The position numbers and the translations under genes are program-made. Source: Stichopus chloronotus (lineage: Eukaryota > Echinodermata > Holothuroidea > Aspidochirotida > Stichopodidae). From it: a stretch of 64,000 bases of DNA. Position 1 is the stretch's first letter. Each line of letters begins with the position of its first letter. The stretch lies in assembly GCA_021234535.1 (NCBI GenBank), contig CM037848.1, positions 10,517,444-10,581,443 of the forward strand, read 5' to 3'. The notes under the pieces are model-generated. The model made no database searches. It was given only the letters and a program-made list of their open reading frames with translations, and was not told the DNA's origin. This document shows positions 1-12,800 of the stretch, in pieces.

Positions 1-867
1 AATATTCAAATTACTGTAGCCGCAAATTCCAATAAAATCTGTCAAAGAGTGACCAAATTACAAAAAATTAGTGTCTCCCAGTTGCATCATGAATAAACAT
101 TGGCTAAGTATGCAAATTTGTGATGTCAAGAAATGGACTCCCAATGATATGCCTTATGTTAATCCTTAGTTTGTGTTACCCTCATTTCAAGGACATTTGA
201 GAATTTTACATGCCCGGAGGGTTTTATTTTGGAAGCATGTATTTTCTTCTTCAAAAATATTGATATCACTTACCAATGTGAAACTCAATAATTAAGAGGC
301 AAAATACAGTGTATAGGCTTGACAAAGTAAATACACCATGCAACACTCCATGTCATCTGTTGTGCATTTTTCTCAAACTTTGAATTTAAGTCATATCTCA
401 AAAATGGTAAAAGATTTACACAAAATATCAATGGATTTTCATGTAGGGTTTCACTTTGCAACTTCTGAATGAAGGGTGCTCTTTTCTAGAACTTAGCATG
501 TCACATAACCTTTAAAGAGCTGACACTGTGAATGTTACATCATGAACGGGGTTTTCCGATTAAAACTAGGAAGATTTTGCTTTTTTCTTCACGTCCTTAA
601 TATCGTACATCCTGTGGAAGATATTTCACTAAATTAGTCACTCTTCTGATGATTTGGCTGCAATCCAATAACAACTTTAAACAGTGATGGAATGCACTAA
701 TTGTAATCTACATGAGAAAACATCTCGCATTGCATCAAGTGATTTTCAACATGAAGTCTGGTGTCTTCATGGTGCGAGGATGTCAAAAACCGTGAGGCTC
801 ACGGTGAAACCATGAGAGTTGGCAAGTCTGCAGTGTAATGTGGGTCAAGGTGTCCCTTCTCGAGATA
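1..867. other. no gene recognised
   Basis: AT-rich non-coding sequence. I see no exon with flanking splice sites and no open frame that looks like protein. It may be intergenic or part of a long intron. Confidence 0.5.
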
Positions 868-1015
868 GCGTGTGTGTAAGTGACAGCGTGTTTGTAAGTG
901 ACAGCGTGTTTGTACAGTATGTAAGTGACAGCATGTTTGTACAGTATTAAAGTGACAGCGTGTTTGTAAGTGACAGCGTGTTTGTAAGTGACAGCGTGTT
1001 TGTAAGTGATTTCAT
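868..1015. repeat. 18-bp minisatellite
   Basis: Seven or so copies of a unit reading approximately AGTGACAGCGTGTTTGTA. Two central copies carry a short CAGTAT-type insertion between units. The last copies (about 950-1005) are almost identical, which suggests recent expansion. It follows a TTCTCGAGATAGCGTG sequence that resembles the start of the TGACCT-rich repeat family seen at 6.4-6.87 kb. Confidence 0.85.
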
Positions 1016-1993
1016 GGAGAGCTTACACACTGTACACATCTACACATGAGAGCATGCAGTACTGTATATACTGTAAACGTATACAGTTACAATCATTGAG
1101 ACAATACACACGCATGGTGACCGTGAAAAATTTGACAGAATCAAAGTACTAAAAAACAAGTCTTAAAAACAGAATTAGAAGCAGGGCACATATCTTTTAT
1201 TTAGTTGTGCAGAAGTGTAGACCAATTCTTCATTTTAGTTGTGTGATAGCTACAGTACTAAGAGAATGAATATAAAACTACAGTAGCAATGGTAAAAAAT
1301 TTGACACTGTCAAGAAAGTGCTCAATAACTGGGGAAGAAAGTGTGTCATGTGGTAAGGAGTAACCTTGTACAGTACAGTACTGCACTCAGGGAATACTTT
1401 AGTTTTCAAAGTTTGCACACCAGTTTTCAAGTTTCTTTGGTATTTTGTTGAAAAATCTGTGACAGCCCTTACATTGCATATATACAGGACAGAAACTGCT
1501 ACTACATACACAATAATCCACTTTTGTTGCAATTTGAATATTTTGTGTAGCAAAATGTGATGTCATACTAGATAAATTACTCCCTGCTCGTGGAGAGGGC
1601 TCAAAAAAACTGCTACCTTCAGTTCTCCAACTAATGATGTCATCTCATGGAGACATACAGTAAAGTCATCTCATGCACCAGTGCAAACAATCTAGCACGT
1701 TTCAAGGTCAGAGATGTTAGGCTATGTCAGAGCAATTTCCTGTATGGAACATTTTGCTATTTTTGACCTTGACATCTTTCATATAGTCTTTTGGTACTAT
1801 TGATGGAAGTTGCTGTCAAATTACCACAGCCATGATTATTTTGACAGGCTGGTACTAAATCCTAAACAGCTCTCTTTATGGCTTTTTATTTCTACCTGCC
1901 ATGCATGGATACACATGTGATGAACAAGCACCTAGAATGTCCAAGAAGGTGAAGTTAATCAAACTGCTAAATGCAGTTTGTACTACAACTGTT
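1016..1993. other. no gene recognised, ACAGTA-rich
   Basis: Non-coding AT-rich DNA with many TACAGTA / TACTGTA words, for example around 1060-1085 and 1370-1385. Short open frames here lack splice signals and codon character. Confidence 0.45.
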
Positions 1994-2242
1994 GAGGTTC
2001 CTACACCTTAACGAAAATAAGATTTCATGACTGTTCATGACCTTTTTAAATGACCACTTCATGACAAAATTTGACTGGTGAATGAAAGTAAAAATTTTTA
2101 ATTGTAAAAAATTAGCAGTCTGTTCTACGTTTCATGACTTTCCCATGGCTCTCTGTTATTTTTTTCTTGCAATTTCATGACTTTTTCAGGATGAGAAAGT
2201 GAAAATGAAGTCCCATGACTTTTCAAGGCTACAGGGACCCTG
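1994..2242. mobile_element. hAT-like MITE remnant (candidate)
   Basis: The left end reads GAGGTTCCTACACCTTA and the right end, on the opposite strand, reads CAGGGTCCCTGTAGCCTTG. These are imperfect terminal inverted repeats with a CAGGG-type terminus, as in hAT elements. The interior repeats TTCATGACTTT several times in both halves. There is no transposase. Flanking 8-bp target duplications are not clear, so the family is tentative. Confidence 0.4.
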
Positions 2243-2248
2243 AACTAT

Positions 2249-2670
2249 CGATAAACACTTTAATCAGTTTGGCCTCTGACCTTAAATAATACCATGACAG
2301 AAATGTCTGTAATATTCACTACATAAGGATGTGGTGGGACAAAATTTTAACAATACAGTAAGAATTTGTACCTCTGACAACCAGCAACAGCCTGGGCATA
2401 ACATCTTTTGCAAAATAGCATACTACAGTGTACTCACAGAGTCCAAAAGTTCATACAGTAGACAAACACTTTAATCAGTTTGGTATCTGACCTTAGAAAG
2501 CAAAAATTTCTACAATATTCACTTCATAAGGATGTGCTATGAAAAAAGTCATGTATACTGTACAGTAAGAATTTGTACTGTACCTCTGAAACTAGGACAG
2601 GGGCATACAGTAACATCCAATGGAAAATAGCATACTAAGGAATACTCACAAAAGTGCAAAAGTTCATAAA
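2249..2670. repeat. two diverged tandem copies of about 210 bp
   Basis: Copy 1 (about 2249-2460) and copy 2 (about 2461-2670) share AAACACTTTAATCAGTTTGG, TCTGACCTTA, AATATTCACT(A/T)CATAAGGATGTG, CAGTAAGAATTTGTAC, AAAATAGCATACTA and AAAAGTTCATA in the same order. Differences include inserted TACAGTA / CTGTAC words in copy 2. Confidence 0.8.
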
Positions 2671-3280
2671 AACTCTCTCCTAGGAGAATTTGCTGACAAA
2701 CCTTTTTCACATCCCTGTTTGTTTGATATAAATTTCTTTATTGTAAACATTTAAGTCCATGAAACGTTTCCAACCAATCATCACATGCACATGACATCTC
2801 ATCCAGATGCACAGGAAACCTACTACAAGAATCTACAATTCAGCAGCTAGCTGAGCTGACTTTGTGACAATTTTGACTAGAGCTGATAGTCATACCATAA
2901 TTGGGTAATCGCTAGAAACTGCAGAGGCAAGGGTCTCATTCATGGAGCTCAAGTGGACTGCTACTTTCAACTCCTTCAAGCCGAGCTTTACCTCTAATTG
3001 AATTCAGAGCCAATGTAGAAGGTATATGGTTTCAGTCATTTCTTCCTCATCTTAGTAGATTTATATTTCAACGTCTTCTTGTGTTACTATGGGTACTCAA
3101 TAAAATACACTCTACTTTATTAGCCAGTAGTGGTGAAGCCAGTGAGCTGATCTCCAAAACGACACATTCTCCCTTTACCACACATCACGAACTCTTTTCC
3201 CACAGAATGCTGAACACCCCATTTTTATAGGGCCTACCCATTGTTCAATGATGATGCTGACCACATATTGTGATCATTAT

Positions 3281-3622
3281 AGGTAAATAGGGCATTTAGA
3301 ATGTACCAACATGGCATATAAAGAAAATAGGCTAATCATTGTCAACTCAAACCATTCAGTCCCATCAATAAACATCTACCAAAGCTTCATCTCCTCAAAA
3401 CATTATGCATGCGTTGAGTAACTGAAGACGCATCATTTGAATTTTGAAAAGTTTGGGTGACAAAATTATCATTGAGTGACAAATAACTGAATTTTTATCT
3501 GTGAGAAACTTTGTTCTTGAAAAGAAGGGTACTGTGCGTCCTTATTTTGAATAACCTATCATTATATGTTCACAAACAATGCTTTTGAAATGTTTTCCAT
3601 GAAACAAATGCCTTATTTCCCT
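3281..3622. mobile_element. TTAA-target MITE, copy 1
   Basis: 342-bp element whose right end reads CCTTATTTCCCT followed by TTAA (3623-3626). The left end (AGGTAAATAGGGCATTTAG) is a decayed inverted copy. The interior aligns along its whole length with the element at 41558-41901, for example CATCTCCTCAAAAC, TTTTGAAAAGTTTG, CAAATAACTGAATTT and TTATTTTGAATAA. Non-autonomous; TTAA targets suggest piggyBac or Kolobok mobilisation. Confidence 0.8.
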
Positions 3623-3626
3623 TTAA

Positions 3627-6420
3627 CTTGTAATGGGAGAAACGTTGGTGGTTTGGTTCAGAAATGACCCTTTTTGGGTCGAAATCACCCTTTGTTGCCC
3701 TTTAACACATGTAGAAATCCTAAACAAGCAAGCAGGTTCTTTTCCCCCTTCAAAAACACTCATGAATGGAATCTATTACTTTGTTTGAAAATAAGTCTGC
3801 AAAGTGCCATTTCTTGTGATCTGGCATCTTTTCTTCTTAAATTTCCTGATACACTATGTGCCAATCGATAGTGGTGCTACGCTTACAGTAGATGGTGTCA
3901 AAGGAGTTTTACCCCCATCGAATCCTCATTTAAATGAATCCTGTTACATGACAAATTGGCCTGTTAAGTGCCATCTTCTGTGATCTGGCATACATTTTTG
4001 TCAAAAACTTCCTTGTGTGCTACACACACAAACAATGGTGGCACCCCGCTTAGATTGTAAGCTACTGTACTGTATCTAGAGACCTACTTTATGGTTTCTT
4101 ATTGTGTAAAAAGCTGCTCACTGTTAAAATGCCACGGCTGCTTAAAAAACCCTGTGGAACTCCCAGTCCATGATCTTATATTTAAGTCCCCTCATTCTTG
4201 TGCCAGGCCCCCTTAAAACAAAATTCTAGCTTCCCCCCTGCATTAAGTTAAGAGGGGAGTTACATTCCATCTGCACTGACCGCTCACTGAACATTGTAGG
4301 GCTTTGCAGTGCTTGGTCTCTCTCTCCCAGTTCAGGGAATGTAACCACCAACAAGTCACAGAACAGTTCTCACAAGTAATAATCAAACTGCTACTCTGCT
4401 TTTGTTATGAAAAACTTAAAATAACAGGGCTCGAAATCGATGGAACTGATAGTCAAGGCCAAAATGCCCTAACTGATGGCTGTGATGCCTCTCAAAAATG
4501 TCTTATGATATAAAACATAGACCTATAGCCACTTGGTTCACATTGGCCATGCAGATTTTTAGATCGTATTTCAAGCCCTGTTATTACCACAAAATATTAA
4601 CCATAATAAAAGAAATTGCATTATAGGAGACAGAGAATGAAAACACACAAAAAAAGTAAGAGAGAAAATATGAAAAATCTCAAAAATGGAAAATCCAATA
4701 CGACAATAAAAACATTGGTTCAAATTTGATATCAATGCCACTTTCCTTAACACAAAAACCACAATACTCTGAGAAGGCACTTAACATCTGCAGGCATGTA
4801 TTTACGTAACAGCAGGTGCTGTAGTGAAACTGCAAATCACTTCACACTGAGCAAACCAAAAAAAGCCATTTATTTAACGACAATAGTCCCTATTTGCAGT
4901 CAAAAACTAAATATTTACAATTAAAACTAAACATGAAACCAACCTTTGATGCCTATGTCAATTAGATACAACACACAAAAGAATTCCTCCACAAACGAAC
5001 GAACGCATCGATGACATGTTACCCAAAGCGCCCATTAACAATGATGCATGTTTCACAATCTATTACACAACGCTAATTGCAGCTCGCTACGAGTATGCCG
5101 TACACTTTAAACTTGCTGATCGAACGTATTCCACAGACATCTTGCATTGTAATAGAACCTCTCTGAATGCATGATTTTCTCCAATGACATAAAACAACTC
5201 TGCAATGAATTTTATCTGATGACGGGGACGGTTGCCATGACATCGAGATGAGATGATGCTGAGGTTTCACACATTCAGCGGTAAATGAACGCATGTATGA
5301 CAAAGACTGTGCCAAGAGGAGGAGGCATATGTACTGAAGAGTAGATTTACATAATTATTACAAACAATTTCCCAAGCAGGTAGATTAAATGAGGCCAGTA
5401 GGGTGTGAATTGAAAGAGAAGCTCCTCACAGAGATGTCACAAGAATATGATGATGATGAGGATGATGAATGAATGAAGAAGGTTTTCACTACAATATTTG
5501 TAGAAATTTTAAGAAACTACAGAGTAGTCACTTAAGTTATCAGCCACTGTCTTCAGGGGATTCTCTTGCACTACTGATTGTTGTAACTTGAAGTACAGTA
5601 CAGGAATGGTGGGAAATCAGATGGAGAATATGCACTGACTGTAAATTGGATAGTGTAACTTTACTTATGAGAATGCATTGTCACTTTAATGATCAATGCA
5701 CAGTGAGTCGAGTTTCAATTTAATATAATGAGTATCACCTCTGTACAATTTACAAAAGCAATTATGATTAAAAAGCAAAATCAGTTTGTTATGACAGTCA
5801 TTAAAATTTGTCCATAATTCCTTCTTGAAGTATGAACATGACTCATAGTTTTAAAGAGTAGCAACATCTTGGCCCCACATGAATGATCTCCCTCAAAAAC
5901 AATACTGTGGGCAGATTTTACTTCATGCAGAATGTGCTGAAGTAGACCAAAGGATGGGCTATACAGTGCTTACTATCGTCATAAAAAGCTATTAAAACTA
6001 TCGTATCATGGTTTACTTGTTCAAAACAGCCTGATTTCAAGAAGAAATGCATCTGCATAGTAGCTTTGTCATGGTTATTTGCACGGAAATGCCATACATT
6101 CACCACAAGGGGGCCCCGATTCCCCTAACTTTTTAGCCGGAAAAAAATCACTCTTCTTTCTATCATAATTAACATTCTAATGAAAGTTTCCCTGAATGAA
6201 ACGTGGCAAACGGTACATGTATCTTGCTTTCCAGGTTGGTATCAAACTGAAGAAAATGATTGAAGATAGATGACAAAGGCTAATTTGTTTTCTTCAAACA
6301 GTACATCCCACTTTCATGTACAGAAGCTCACGCAGTGTCACACACACCTACAAAATTTATCACATCAGTTTGGCTTTTTCTGTACATAATTTGATTCCTG
6401 CATGTATTCAGTCCAAGTTT
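3627..6420. other. no gene recognised
   Basis: Non-coding sequence. A minus-strand AATAAA-like signal (TTTATT on +) lies at about 4870 and could end the 3' UTR of an unseen minus-strand gene, but no coding exon supports that. A short GAT/GAATGA microsatellite occurs at about 5447-5480. The rest is unremarkable AT-rich DNA. Confidence 0.4.
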
Positions 6421-6870
6421 CCCTTCTTGAGATAATGGTTTTTACAAGGTTTCTAAAAGTTGATCCCTACTGACCACAAATGAACTTTGACCTCCACAAG
6501 CGATAACAAGTTTCTTGTACCCATTTTCATTTCTGGTGTTCCTAACTTACAACTTCGAGACCAGTCAAAACTTTGTTCTTGAGCTACAGTATATTTTCTG
6601 TTTATAAGATTTCTATTATTATACCTATGTCGACTTTAAAAGATCTTTGACCTCTACCACAATCAATACTGTAGACTTCCTTTAGTAATTGTCATACAAC
6701 ATACAAAATATATGATCAGTTCATGCAATCATTCTCCAAATAATGTTTACATGGCTTTTACAATTTTTTTACTGTTGTCTTTGGCTTCCACTAAAAACAA
6801 CATGGTTCTTGACACCCATATTCCATCTACTAGTCGAGGCTAAACTTCCCTTCTTGAGATATCCTTTTAA
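6420..6870. repeat. degenerate array with TGACCT-rich units
   Basis: Units begin with TTCCCTTCTTGAGATA, go on to ACAAGGTTTCTA-like sequence and then TTTGACCTCCACAA or TTTGACCTCTACCACAATC. About two and a half diverged copies are visible, with the start motif recurring at about 6846. Related fragments occur near 850, 10765-10795 and 58590-58625. Confidence 0.55.
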
Positions 6871-9800
6871 CGAGCAGACGTCACAAATGCAAATGTGTGC
6901 ACAAACACATGTGCCAATATGACTGCCTAAGTTATGATCATGATCAAAACCGAAAGCAACAATTCTATGTGTAAGGAATAATGTACAAAAAAAAAAAAAA
7001 ATCCATTTTGCAGGAAGAAAGCTTGCATATTATCGAGTTACATCTATGGAACGATAGAACATTACGTGAAGCATACTACACAGCTAGCAGTGCAGGCCAG
7101 ACTCCCTGCTTAATACTACATGTAACTTTTAATCTCCACTTAGTACAGCCTAACCAGCAGTCCATTATATTCCGAACTTGTAAATCTCCATCGGACATGC
7201 TGCACACATCCTATACAACAGTATACTTCATTCCAAAATGTCAGTCTTTCTTCTAATGTGAAAAAAAAGCCAGACATTCAGGCACAGACAGAGAATCTTC
7301 AATTGGCTACAGTACATGCTTCCGAACGTTAATATGAATCCTGCATGACAAATGTCAATCAACTAAGGTTACAACAATGTTCCATTACATTAAAACAATG
7401 GATGATACTGCAGTGTGTCACAGATTCACAACTTAAGTGTTCACACCAAATCACAAGTACTTTACCAACATGGGACAGACTACAAACCAGAGCTGGTTTA
7501 CAATACAAGCCAGCTCATGCTGGTCAATTGCAAATCACTGGCATTGGTTTGTAGACATTGTGATTGGCACTTAAATATGTAAGAGATGGGTAATGATTTT
7601 TATCACATTTCATTTTTGTAATGTAGTCTGAAGAAGTTGCAATATAACATTACTCCCCACTTCTTCTACCCCCTTCTCACCCCAATAATCAAATTTTGGC
7701 AAAATGGAACAATATTTGAAATTATACATCCTTGTAACACATTTGTACATGTATCTGCACATAGTTGTGCAAGCACATTAAGGTCGACATGTCTGCAACA
7801 ATTGTTTTTTATTTGAAGGCCATGAAATTCTTTCACTCTGTAAACTACTATACTGCACCCTTCTAATTAAGCTACTCCATCATAGCCTGCCTCAGTTACA
7901 TACAGCACTGAGCTGAACATTATGAGCCAATTTTCACATTTTTCAAACACACACAGAACCTGCTTATTCACTTAATACAAGTACAACTTGAATATGTAGA
8001 AATACATGGGCAGGCTCTCAAGACCAAAATGCAATAATTCTAACACAACCAACCAGTCCCCTTATATTCTTTAAATGAGCACAGCACAACATATAGTGCT
8101 GGAATATACAAACCTCTCAAGGTACCTCAGGCACTGATGTATGAGAACCAGAATGTCAGCACAACCAGCAAATTATGTATTGTAGATCATGCAAGTAAAA
8201 AGCTTGCAAAGGCACTTTAGGAACTGCTATGAGAATTCTAAAATTTGTGGAATACCATACACATCCTTTGTAAATTACCAACTTGTGGATTTGATGTTTA
8301 TGAGTTTATTCATACTGTGTAAGGTATACTGTGTCATGTGCATGGTAAAATTGTCTAACTTGTAGAGAAGGAATAAATTTGCATAATTTTTTGTAATTTT
8401 TAAGTACTTTCCACAGCCTAGGCAAACCAACAACAACATTTGCTGTAGTTCTCTTTCACCATAGTACTGTAGTCCACTGTGCAATCAGAGGAACACATGC
8501 TGCTAAATAATGTCAGTTTTCAAAGATTAGGCAGAACATCTCCAGTAATCTCTCTCAAAAGCACTTCTATCAGTTGCCATAGTGACACACATTTCTTAGG
8601 GCAACAGACAAGAATTTGACAACTTATATTGTGCATAATCCAAGAGAGTGTGTGAGGAAAGATCGACCCCTTTGCAAGCATACTGTGAGCAAAGTGTATA
8701 CACTTATATGACAGCAATGTAAACACTGACTCCCATGGATGCAGGTAGATGAATGGATGACTAAACAGCTTCTGGCTCATTTTACAGTATTCGCAATGAA
8801 GAGATTTATTTATGGAAAAAATCTTAGTCACATTTTAGAGACTTAATCTCATATTTCAAATGATGTGTAAACAAGGTCTGATGCATACCGTACTGTATTG
8901 TCTGGTACACTGCATGGAGATCTCTATTCTTACCTACTGTAATACTGACAGGGTGAAAGTAGAAGGATACGTACAGTACTACAGGAGAAATGTCACTGTA
9001 GTAGTTCTTGTTGCAAAATTTTAGCAAAAAAGATGCATGAGGACTGTGCAGTACCATACTGTAGACAGTTAAAGACAGCGCAGTAATTGACAAACACGTA
9101 GCAATTTTACACGCTTACATTTAACTTCCTATATTTATCTGTAATACCTTGGCTTTTTTTTTTTACATATTTCATAGAGTAGTGAAGCCCTACAACACCT
9201 TTAGATCATGAAGTTGAGTTTAAAGACCACTCAACAAATGACAGACTGAACCAGTTTCAAAATCTGACAAAATGGGTTTCTAAAAGGGAGTGGAGAGGAG
9301 GGGGCAGAGCATGGAATCTACATCATTTTACAAATTGAACCACTTCAGTTAAAGGAGAATAGATTGAAGCCTACAGCATAACCTTTTTTGAAATGTTTAA
9401 CCCTATCAATTTAAAATGACTTACTGTATAAAAAGTAAGGTAGTACTGAAATTATTTATTATCAAGACAAATGCAGTCTCATCCAAAACTTCAATGCTTT
9501 TAGTCCAGACAAAGTTTATTTGATCATTGTTTACACAGCACTGCCCTCCTAAAATAAAATGGTAAATTAATTGCCGGCCTTGGAGTGTACCATCTAAATT
9601 TAGGTGGGCAGTCGATTGCCCTTCTGAAAATTTTTCATGACCAGGCCTTTTTTGTCTTCCTTAACCTTTTTAAACCTAAAACAAAAAAAGGGAGATGGGA
9701 CACTGTGATGGTCACCATGATATACACCTTTGCAGAAGCTGAGGTAGAGCAGAGATAATGTTATGTACCGTAGGTCGAGTTAAAATTTAGACATTGTGGC

Positions 9801-12800
9801 AAGAAGCATACATAAAGGGAAAGTGTACCAGGGTTTCATGCATCGAGATTCTTAAAAGTGAGAAGGAAATTCAAGAGAGCAAACAAAATTTAAAAAAAAA
9901 TCCCCTTAAAAGTAGGAATAATTGGTGATTGTATTCAATTAAGATTTGGCACAAAAATTTCCATGATTTTGCATTCAGCCCACCTGGCATAAGCAAAATT
10001 TCCCAAAAGACCACCAAGACCCCTCCCATAGGATGGAAATCAGCTACATCACTCAGCTCAGAGGAAAGCCCCCCCCCCCCGACAAAATTTGGACCTGCCG
10101 AGAACACTGCTATCGGGAAACGCTTTGCAAATCTTCCAATGATACTGATTCTTACGTATACGACAATTTTCCACTATTTTCACATGTATTTCACATTGAC
10201 TTACAACAGTGTGCACATACTGCACTGTAGAAAACAGGATTATAATGTACAGAACTAACTGTTGCGAAAGTATCGAAATGTTATAGCGTTTGTTCTGTGA
10301 TGAACTATGGTGTTAATACAGCATTTCCTTTAAGTACCATGCCATACTGAAGGCACATACTGTAGATTAAACAGCTCCTTGTCATCTTTACTTTCATTTT
10401 CACATCCAAACAGAATACAACTAGCAGCTACAGCACAGTGCTAATAGTTGACATACAGTACACTGTATACAGGACTGTCTGCATGTGTAGCACTTGTTTC
10501 GGTACTTAAAACCACATTTCCAACCTTTGGGGAAAGGACTAGTCGAGGGACTGGAAAGGAACAGCAAATCACAAATTGAAGCAAAATGTATTACATAATT
10601 ATTACATAACAGCAAATTACTCTGAAGACTCTGCAGAGTCTTCTGCAGACATCAACAACGTTTTCCTGAACCATTCTAACGACAATTTTATGGCTCATTT
10701 TGCACAATCTATACAGTACCAACTCAAGTTTTTTCAGATATTCTGATTGCATTTAGCATTTTCTGACCTCTGCTGACCTCCACAACCTTGACCACCATAA
10801 AGGTGAATACCAATGTACAGTGTTTACACAATAGCAAACTTGTCTACAGCTGAACTACTGTCCACTTTCATTCTGTATCACTTACAAACTTTCCAAACTA
10901 TGTACCATTATTACCTGTGAATCACTCCCACAAAATAAATCACCTACAGCATTCAAAATCAACTTTATGTAGAGTGAAACAGTGTTTCCGCTAAGGCGCC
11001 ATGATGCAATTTTTTCCACTAAGATCTGTCAGTTTGATGCACTGATGTTCAGGTACAAAATAAAGAAGAGGGATTCATTTGTCCCTTCCACTGATGTAAT
11101 CTGTATGATACAAATAACCAAACAACAGCAAAATGTATTGTGAAAAAAATTAACTTGGTGGTAAAGATGAATATTGTAAGTGAATTGTAAAATTAACAAC
11201 TGTTCACTCTACCTTACTTGTATTCTATTGATATCGTTCCATGGTCACATACTCGCGCACGCTGATTTGGCTTTTGTAGTAGTGCAGCTACGTGTAGGTA
11301 CAGTAGTACAGTGTGCCGACGTGAACCACATAGACTTACAACACAGTAGTAGTAGGCCTATACTTTTAGGTTACAGGTACAGTAGCTGCAGATCACATAT
11401 AAACACAGACAGACACAAATGGCAGCAAGACAGTTTCCACAGTAAACTGAAGGCGCACACGGATGGTTCTTAGTGATAGGTCAATTGAGTCAATGGTTAT
11501 GAATACCGTCAAGCTGTCACATAAACAATTACTACCGGTAATACTTGTCACATACACAAACAAGCAATCATCGACACAGATTCCTTGACCTTCGACAAGT
11601 GCTCCAACGCTTGAAAAATTTGCCAAAAACTGCACACAAATAATCCATGTATTTTATCCATTCTGATCAACCATGTCGTGTAGATCTATCGAGAGAGAAG
11701 CTGAAGCAGAATGGAGCAAGGAACAGACCTCACGCACGTTACAGCATGAAAGGAAAGTACGGTACAGACATTTTAGAAACAAATCCAATATCGCCAAGCC
11801 ACTACATGGGGACCGTAACAATTTTCTAACAATTCAACTTCCTGCAATTTCCATGTATGATTTGTAATTACATACATTGTACACAGTAAATAGACCAATA
11901 TGCATTTACAGGATATCCTTATAGGAAGTATGGCAGTATGTTATCAGGAAAGAAACTTGTTATCATAAACGGCGTGCAAATTGAAGACTGTGATCCCTAC
12001 CGAAGCCTACTCAGCAAAAACTATTTTCTGGTGCATTAATGCTATAACATCAGCATTCATAAAAATATTTGAATGAGGCAACAATGGAAAGTGAAAGAGT
12101 GGGCAATGTTAAATGAAATAGTGTGTAACAGTTACAGTACCAGTCTGATGTACCTTCCCCTATACATCACTGAAAAAAAGTAGCAAAACAGATGGCATCA
12201 AAACTGACTATGAGTTTGAGAGAAAGACCACATTTTGTTGTGTATATAAGACAGTGCTGCAGACATATGAGTTTAACAGCAGTGCTTCAATTCACAGTTC
12301 ATTCAGGATACCTCAAACAATAGACAGATGTTTTTCTCTGTATGAATTACATTGTGACCAGCATTATTTATAAGCATATTCCTGGTACAAGCTCAGAAAA
12401 TAAAATTGTTTCGAAGGTTGTGTGACATGCATCCAGAGAATTGACTTTACTTCGAAGTTGAGGAGTGAAAGCCTGAATTAGAATCCTTTGGAATTGTTTC
12501 TTATCTGCTACCTCTTTGGAGATATGCAAATATAATGACTTGGAGAGTTGCACAGTGTCTATATTCCTTTTGTTAGGCCTATACATCTCTTAAGTACTGA
12601 GTTTTGCATTTTGTAAATGGTACTGTACCAACATTTGTGCAGAAGTAAACACATGCTTCCTAAACATAAGCCATAAGATAGGAATTTGCCCACAGGCTGC
12701 AAAATGATTAACATTTGATGGATTTTGATGGAATTTATGCCTATTTTCAACATTTTTAATGATCAGTGCAACTAATATTCTAAAATGTCATTTTCAAGTC

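Noticed and set aside
8573..8586. X-box-like GTTGCCATAGTGAC
   Set aside because: One mismatch in the second half-site and no gene nearby.
9929..10258. 109-codon open frame with a proline run
   Set aside because: The run comes from a C-tract that looks like a degraded transposon end; no splice sites or homology recognised.
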